DNA from: Tetragonia tetragonoides
Lineage: Eukaryota; Streptophyta; Magnoliopsida; Caryophyllales; Aizoaceae
Direction of reading: 5' to 3'
Assembly: GCA_038025085.1 (NCBI GenBank)
Contig: CM076142.1
Location: 7,786,501 to 7,850,500 of the forward strand
Length of the DNA stretch: 64,000 nt
In this document: positions 59,061-64,000 of the stretch, piece after piece
Position numbering within the stretch: position 1 is the stretch's first letter
How the letters are laid out: every line of letters starts with the position of its first letter
The notes under the pieces: generated by a model
Told to the model about the DNA's origin: nothing
The model's input: the letters and a program-made list of their open reading frames with translations, nothing else
Databases searched by the model: none
Translations under genes and position numbers: made by a program

Positions 59061-59668
59061 TGATTATTGTTTAATTAATTAAAAATGTGAACTAGCTCGG
59101 CACCGATTTACCGGCTCCTCCCCTCTACCATTTCACATTTTTAATTAATTAAACAATAATCAATAATAATAATAATAATAATAATAATATTAATAATAAT
59201 AACAATAAATAATAATAATAATAATAACAATAAATAATAATAAATAATAATAATAATTTTTTTTTGCACAGTCGTCTGAAATTTTCGACTCACCCTTGGG
59301 TGAGTCGTCTGCTAGAGGCGACTCACCCTTGGGTGAGTCGGAAATTTCAGACGACTCACCCTTGGATGAGTCGTCTGCAGACGACTCACCCAAGGGTGAG
59401 TCGAAAATTTCAGACGACTGTGCAAAAAAAATGCGCAAAAAAAAATTTACCGGTGGTGGTTGTGCCGTGAGTGGTGGTGGTTGCCGGTGTGATGGTGTGG
59501 TGGATAGGATGAGTGAGAGTGAGTGAGGAAGAGAGGATGAGTGAGAGTGAGTGAGGAAGAGAGGATGAGTGAGAGTGAGTGAGAGTGAGTGAGGAAAAGG
59601 GGTGAGGGTAAAATTGGAAATTAGGGGGGCGGTAGCTAGTAAAAAGGGGGCGGTATTTAGTAACACCC
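58664..59668. mobile_element. 1005-bp MULE-like foldback element with nested palindromes
   Basis: The inverted arms (58664 to about 58960, and about 59400-59668) share CTAAATACCGCCCC, AGCTACCGCCCCCCTAATTT, repeated TCACTCACTCTCACTCATCC units, CACACCATCACACCGGCAAC and ACCACCACCGGTAAATTT. The right end reads GGGTGTTACTAAATACCGCC inward. AAAATCTT flanks both ends (58656-58663 and 59669-59676). Inside the arms are a hairpin (58907-58959), a TTA/ATT array (58967-59058), a centre, an inverted AAT array (59163-59258) and a palindromic block (59266-59423). There is no transposase. Length of duplication, GG end and long arms fit a non-autonomous Mutator-like element. Confidence 0.88.
59266..59423. repeat. 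Palindromic block of GACTCACCC/GGGTGAGTC units
   Basis: Bounded by GCACAGTCGTCTGAAATTTT and its exact inverse. Inside are CTCACCCTTGGGTGAG palindromes (two perfect copies), a one-mismatch copy (CTCACCCTTGGATGAG), an inverted CTCACCCAAGGGTGAG, and CGTCTGCAGACG. It is 158 bp in total. The left arm of the element has the same boundaries with only a single short hairpin between them. Confidence 0.92.
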
Positions 59669-59676
59669 AAAATCTT

Positions 59677-60660
59677 TCGCTGCCGTTATTGTTAACGAAG
59701 ACCCACTCAACCACGTGTCCCCAGATGGATTTAGTGGTGGTTTATGAATATGTTCTATATAGGATCCGGCAAATTCAGTTCAATTCAATTCATTTGTTGC
59801 TTGTAAGAGTGGTATGAGTCTATTCAGTGACTTTTAGTTTAATTCAATTCAGTTCATTGGTATTTAGTTTAGAATTATACTTTTTATCTTTAAATCGTGA
59901 TTTTTAAAGACTAATTTTTTAAAATCACCCTAAAGATGGTTAGTTAACGTAACTGAAAACAAAACCTTGATTCAATCGGCATTAACCCTATTCACCCCTC
60001 ATACCGTTGTACCCCAAGATAATTAACACGAATTAATAAATTGAAAGAATCTAATCTTAATTTGATCTTATTACCATGTGTAGTAGCTAATATGCAATCT
60101 CAGATATTCAGTTGGGAAAAAATGATGAAAAAAAATACGAGTGACGTGAGCAAATCCACCATCTGTTGTACGAGTTGGTTTGTATCCCGTACGGTCTCAT
60201 TTTTCATATTGACAATATTTAAAACTATTTTGTAAGAAACGAGTACAAAAATAACATGTGTGTTATTTTAATTCAACCTATTCACTCAAGAATGTCATGT
60301 AACATATACGGTCAATTTAATCTTTAATAAACTCAAACTCAACACTTTCAAATTCAAATATCAATTCTGCAATGAACACCATCATTCTCTATGCATTTTT
60401 AACTTTCAACAACCGTTCTAAGGATAGGTGCAAGTGCAAAAAAATTAGTAGGTAGAGATTCAAAATTGATTTTATCAGAGTTTATTATTATTATTATTAT
60501 TATTATTTTTTTTTTATGATTTCTTATTTTTGAGTATTCAATTAGATAAAAAAATATCTACCCTACCATACCAAATAGGCAAAAAGAGCATTTATTCTTT
60601 TTTCAATATTTCTTTTTATAGTTCACTCAAAAAATAAATTATTCCTTTTTATAGTAGTTT
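59677..60660. other. Intergenic interval before the last F-box gene
   Basis: It contains an AACTG/AATTC-rich fragment at about 59768-59860, resembling the elements at 35482-36050, a (TTA)n run at about 60483-60510, and an (ACAAGTC)n run slightly further on at about 60714-60745. No gene is recognised. Confidence 0.5.
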
Positions 60661-60759
60661 ATGTTGTTTGTACTCGTCTTGCATTTCCTGAGTAAGCAAA
60701 GGCGTGGTGACCTCACAAGTCACAAGTCACAAGTCACAAGTCACACTTCACCTCAACTC

Positions 60760-63700
60760 TTTTAACTCAAAAGGGTCCCCATTCCCAGCTGGAAATTCTA
60801 CTCCCCCATTTCACCTTCCTGTCTTCATGCTAATCTCTTCCTATTGCTCTTCTTCTGTCAGGTATATATTCTAAGCTTTATCCTAAGTCTTGAATTTTTT
60901 TGTTTATTTTTCTGCTTTAATTTTGCCTAAAGAATTAGTTTTGAGCTTGTTCTCTGCTTGAATTTTGATGGGTTCTTCAAATTATCTTAGTTTGTGATGT
61001 TTAGGCAAGTAATTCAGGCAAAGTTTGATTCTTTTTGTTGTTTATTATCTGGGTTTAGTTTGGTTGTGGGATTCCTGTAGAGATGGATATTGATTTGAAA
61101 CCCCCAAAATTTATGGCTTTTACAATTTTGAATGATCAAAACAAGAGTAAGTCTTTAGGTTCATGAATTCTTTGATCATGTAATGAGCAAGCAACAAATT
61201 TCATGCCTTTCACATGTCATCTCTCCGGTTTCCGGGGGTTGTTAATTTTCTCCTCTGTACTCTAGTTTTTGCTAAGGTTGGTGGTCTTGGAAAGCTAAGG
61301 GCAGAGACAAAGGATTTGGAAAGAGTGATACAATTTGATTATGCTGGGTTGTTCATGTATTTGGATTTGACATGTCTTCTATTGGGATTGTTTTATATAT
61401 CCTAGACCAATTTGTGACCAAGTTTTTGACTTTTAAGGTGGTTTGATGATGAATCATGTAGCAACATTTGGTAAAGAGATGGAGGACGTATTATTCTTAT
61501 GTATCATGTACTATTTGGGAATAGGTCGTGTATTCGGAATCAAAGAGTCCAACTTGATACCTCTACAATGTAACATAACAGAATTGAATACCTAATGTTG
61601 GTTTGGGTATTACAGACAATCTCTAACAACATCTTGCGAATCAGTTAAGCCATGCTAGACAAGAAATATGTTGGTTACTAGCTACCTGGTGATCATTGTG
61701 TTTCATTCCCCAAATATTCCGTCCGTCTAGAATTAGTACTTGTCACACTTTGATGAACTGGTGATTGCTCAAAAATCAAAATAAAGAATTTGTCGCATAA
61801 TCACTAAAACATTTTTCGGAAATCATCTAATATTGATTTCTAGATGTGTAGTTACATGAGTCAGTAGGTGTGAGATTAGATATATACAAACATAATTCAT
61901 TATGATTTGAGAAAAGTGACTGTCTTTTCTGAACAACCTAAGATAGTTACAATATCTAATATTTATTGATGAAGGGAGTGATAGACCATACAAATCTGTA
62001 CATGCATATCTATTTCCTGGTAATGGAAATCCAATGATCTCTAACCATGTCCAATTTTCCTTGATTATCTGTAAACCAGGATTTGATTTTCGTTGAAGAA
62101 AACCTTGCAATAATGTTGTAGGTTGTAATAGAGTTGGCTACAACCTCTGTTTGCTGTTCTGGGGCCCCAGCTATCATTCATCGATTTTGGTTCCTTATCT
62201 TGAAATTTTGATACTTTACCTTGCTTTTCTGTTGAATAATTGTCTTCCATGTGCTTTCTTTTATTGGTTTGTCTTCACTCTTCATTATGTTGGCTCCCAT
62301 CTCACTTTGCTTTTTGCACTTGATTTTATGTGTCAAGTGTGCTGCTCATGACTAATGCTAGTGAAAGTGCAACCTTAGATGATAACTCACTTGAGATGCT
62401 TCCAGATCATTTGCTAATTGAGATATTCATTCGAGTTCCTGTCCTTTACTGGGCTCAAGTATCTTGTGTCAAGAAACACTGGGCAAATTTGTTTAAAGGA
62501 GAGTGTCTATGGCAAGCTGCTCTTGTAGAGACATTTCCCTTCGTTGATCCTGCGAAAAGGTGGCCAGGGCCGATTCCTCGAGGTTTAAGTAAAAGGTATC
62601 TTTTGAATGTAATTACCTAGATATTTGTGACTTACCCTTTAGGGCTTTTGGCTTATGTTTGTACATGTTTGGTCTTTGATGTTCCTAAGCAGTTTAATAA
62701 ATGTTAAAACTTTTTCTTCTTACCCTTAAATTACTATCTTCAACCTAAAAGACTTTGAAGTCTACCACGTTTTGGTAATCACTTATGACGTGTTGAACTT
62801 GAGGTAGGACCTTGAAGTTTGAGGAAAAAATGGAGATGATGAGAATGAGGACAAGTTAAAAGCTTGAAAGGAGATACTGACAAATCCTTCCTACAGAGAG
62901 AGAAATGTTTTAGATTTTGTTCTGTTATTGACCTCAATGTGTGATTTCTCCTTGATGTACACACTGTTTTTTGTCGAAGCCTAGTTTGGTGCTGCAAAGC
63001 ATCGCAAGAAGCGCATATGATAGAATTTAATGGGGGCAGCATTATGCAGGAGGTTTATAGCTTTGTACATTAGTAGACGCGTCTTTGCCCTAGATGATGA
63101 GATGGATGAGATTGTAGGTCATACATATCTTTATCTGAAGGATCAACTTGAAATTTCAACCATGCCTCCTCCTTCAGGAATACTTCATGGAACAATGATT
63201 GGTGAGTGCCTTGCTATCCAGAATTTTATTTGCTTGTATTTTAAAGTCAATAATCACCGCTATGTAAATGCTGAATACCTTACGTCCCTGATAAGGGAAG
63301 ATTATCAGAGTTTATGTTATAAAACATTGTTCAAAGTATAGTACATAGTCATGGTAGGTTGACGCTGTAATATTCCATATACAAGAAAAATTCATAGAAT
63401 TGCACCATCTGTATTCACTACCAATTTTGTATATATACACCTTTGATCTAAACTAAATATCTTCATCACCAGCTAATGCTCCTGTTTCTTTGGCAGATCA
63501 GTTCATAGCATGCGGGAAATCAAGAGACAGGGCCCATGAGCTTGCTTCCCAGATCTGGTTGGCTGTCATTGACAATTTGGAGGAAAATGAGGACACTTTT
63601 CATTTACTAAAACGTTTGGCGCTGGACGGAAATGTAAGCAATACGCTCTTCTCCATCCCACCCCTTGTTTCCAAGGCCAAAACTGAACTTGGAAAGAGGA

Positions 63701-64000
63701 AAACTATTACTGGTTTGAGTGGCTTTAATTAATGTTGTGTTCTAACTATGTGAAAGTCTAAGAACTGTCCAATAAATGTTTTGACGCTTCATGTCTTTCT
63801 GATACTGGAGGGTTGGAAATTAGCAGGATCAATTAGTCTTAAGGTATCGTTTTTGAGATGTTCTGGAATGTCAAGTTATGAATTGCCTGTTAACTTTCAG
63901 GCATATTGTTCCTGCAGGTGTTTCTGCCTTATCCATATTCAAGATCGAATAAAGTGCAATGGAGGATATTCGAGAAGCTTTTCACAGACTTCCGTGACTG
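60760..64000 (+). CDS. Conserved plant F-box protein, 3' end beyond window (partial)
   Basis: Coding exons: 62348-62595, 63050-63201, 63497-63633 and 63918-64000 (open). Splice phases all agree. A non-coding first exon probably ends at 60861 (CTGTCAG|GTATAT), with an acceptor at about 62337. The F-box is at about residues 14-55: LEMLPDHLLIEIFIRVPVLY followed by WAQVSCVKKHWANLFKGECLWQ, with the classic LP, EI and W positions. Downstream are WPGPIPRGLSKRRFIALYIS, DEIVGHTYLYLKDQLE, MIDQFIACGKSRDRAHELAS, WLAVIDNLEENEDTFHLL and LPYPYSRSNKVQW. No Kelch, LRR or FBA repeat is visible. I recognise it as a widely conserved, low-copy plant F-box type, but not the named gene. It should act as an SCF substrate receptor; no substrate can be inferred. 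Confidence 0.82.

Noticed and set aside
59271..59423. CRISPR-like spacing of GGGTGAGTC units
   Set aside because: The units are palindromes within a transposon arm with no regular spacers, and the genome is a plant nucleus.
59190..59714. 174-residue minus-strand open frame with repeated SPKGES/DDSPKGES units
   Set aside because: It is a translation of the palindromic block and the AAT array of the foldback element; the residue repeats follow from the DNA repeats, and there is no promoter, splice or homology support.
1..64000. A defence-like or biosynthetic gene cluster
   Set aside because: The recognised genes are unrelated housekeeping genes; nothing suggests co-regulated clustering, and the only tandem family is the F-box/FAM32A repeat.

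Overview
This is nuclear DNA from a eudicot plant. Genes have many GT-AG introns, intergenic DNA is AT-rich, and short retroposons and MITEs are abundant. The recognisable proteins match plant families at single-residue detail. The species cannot be fixed from sequence alone; some repeats look like ones I associate with Caryophyllales, but that is only an impression. Coordinates of multi-exon genes were worked out by hand from splice signals and reading-phase arithmetic.

Layout. 1-0.7 kb: last two exons of a MED8-like Mediator subunit gene (+). 1.75-2.9 kb: two-exon gene for a small Ser-rich protein (-), with a palindromic MITE in its intron. 4.75-6.8 kb: intronless P-class PPR gene (-). 6.8-10.9 kb: intergenic, with one MITE and a retroposon tail. 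10.9-22.2 kb: four-exon UTP10/HEATR1 gene (-), 2154 aa, whose promoter side abuts a 1.5-kb foldback element. 26.0-33.8 kb: 13-exon sterol delta-7 reductase gene DWF5 (+), 432 aa, with a 5'-truncated LINE in intron 10. 34-39.6 kb: SINE, a head-to-head pair of AACTG-rich elements, and a truncated Ty3/gypsy element (-). 39.6-52.7 kb: a locus repeated about three times, carrying an F-box/FBA gene and the small FAM32A gene. 53.2-54 kb: DUF3820-type plastid-like protein (+). 54.2-56.3 kb: WSS1-type DNA-protein-crosslink protease (-) with two apparent frameshifts. 58.7-59.7 kb: 1-kb MULE-like foldback with nested palindromes and an 8-bp target duplication. 60.7-64 kb: conserved F-box gene (+) running off the window.

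How the parts relate. The core genes are housekeeping: transcription (MED8), rRNA processing (UTP10), organelle RNA (PPR), brassinosteroid/sterol synthesis (DWF5), and DNA-protein-crosslink repair (WSS1). They do not form a pathway or cluster. The most distinctive biology is structural. First, the F-box/FAM32A nested pair has decayed reciprocally among the copies: one copy keeps the F-box gene and only the last FAM32A exon, another keeps FAM32A and only the 5' part of the F-box gene, and a third has lost both. Second, two large foldback transposons are present, one directly upstream of UTP10 and one made of palindromes within palindromes. Third, the WSS1 gene carries a -1 and a +1 shift that each break a conserved domain.
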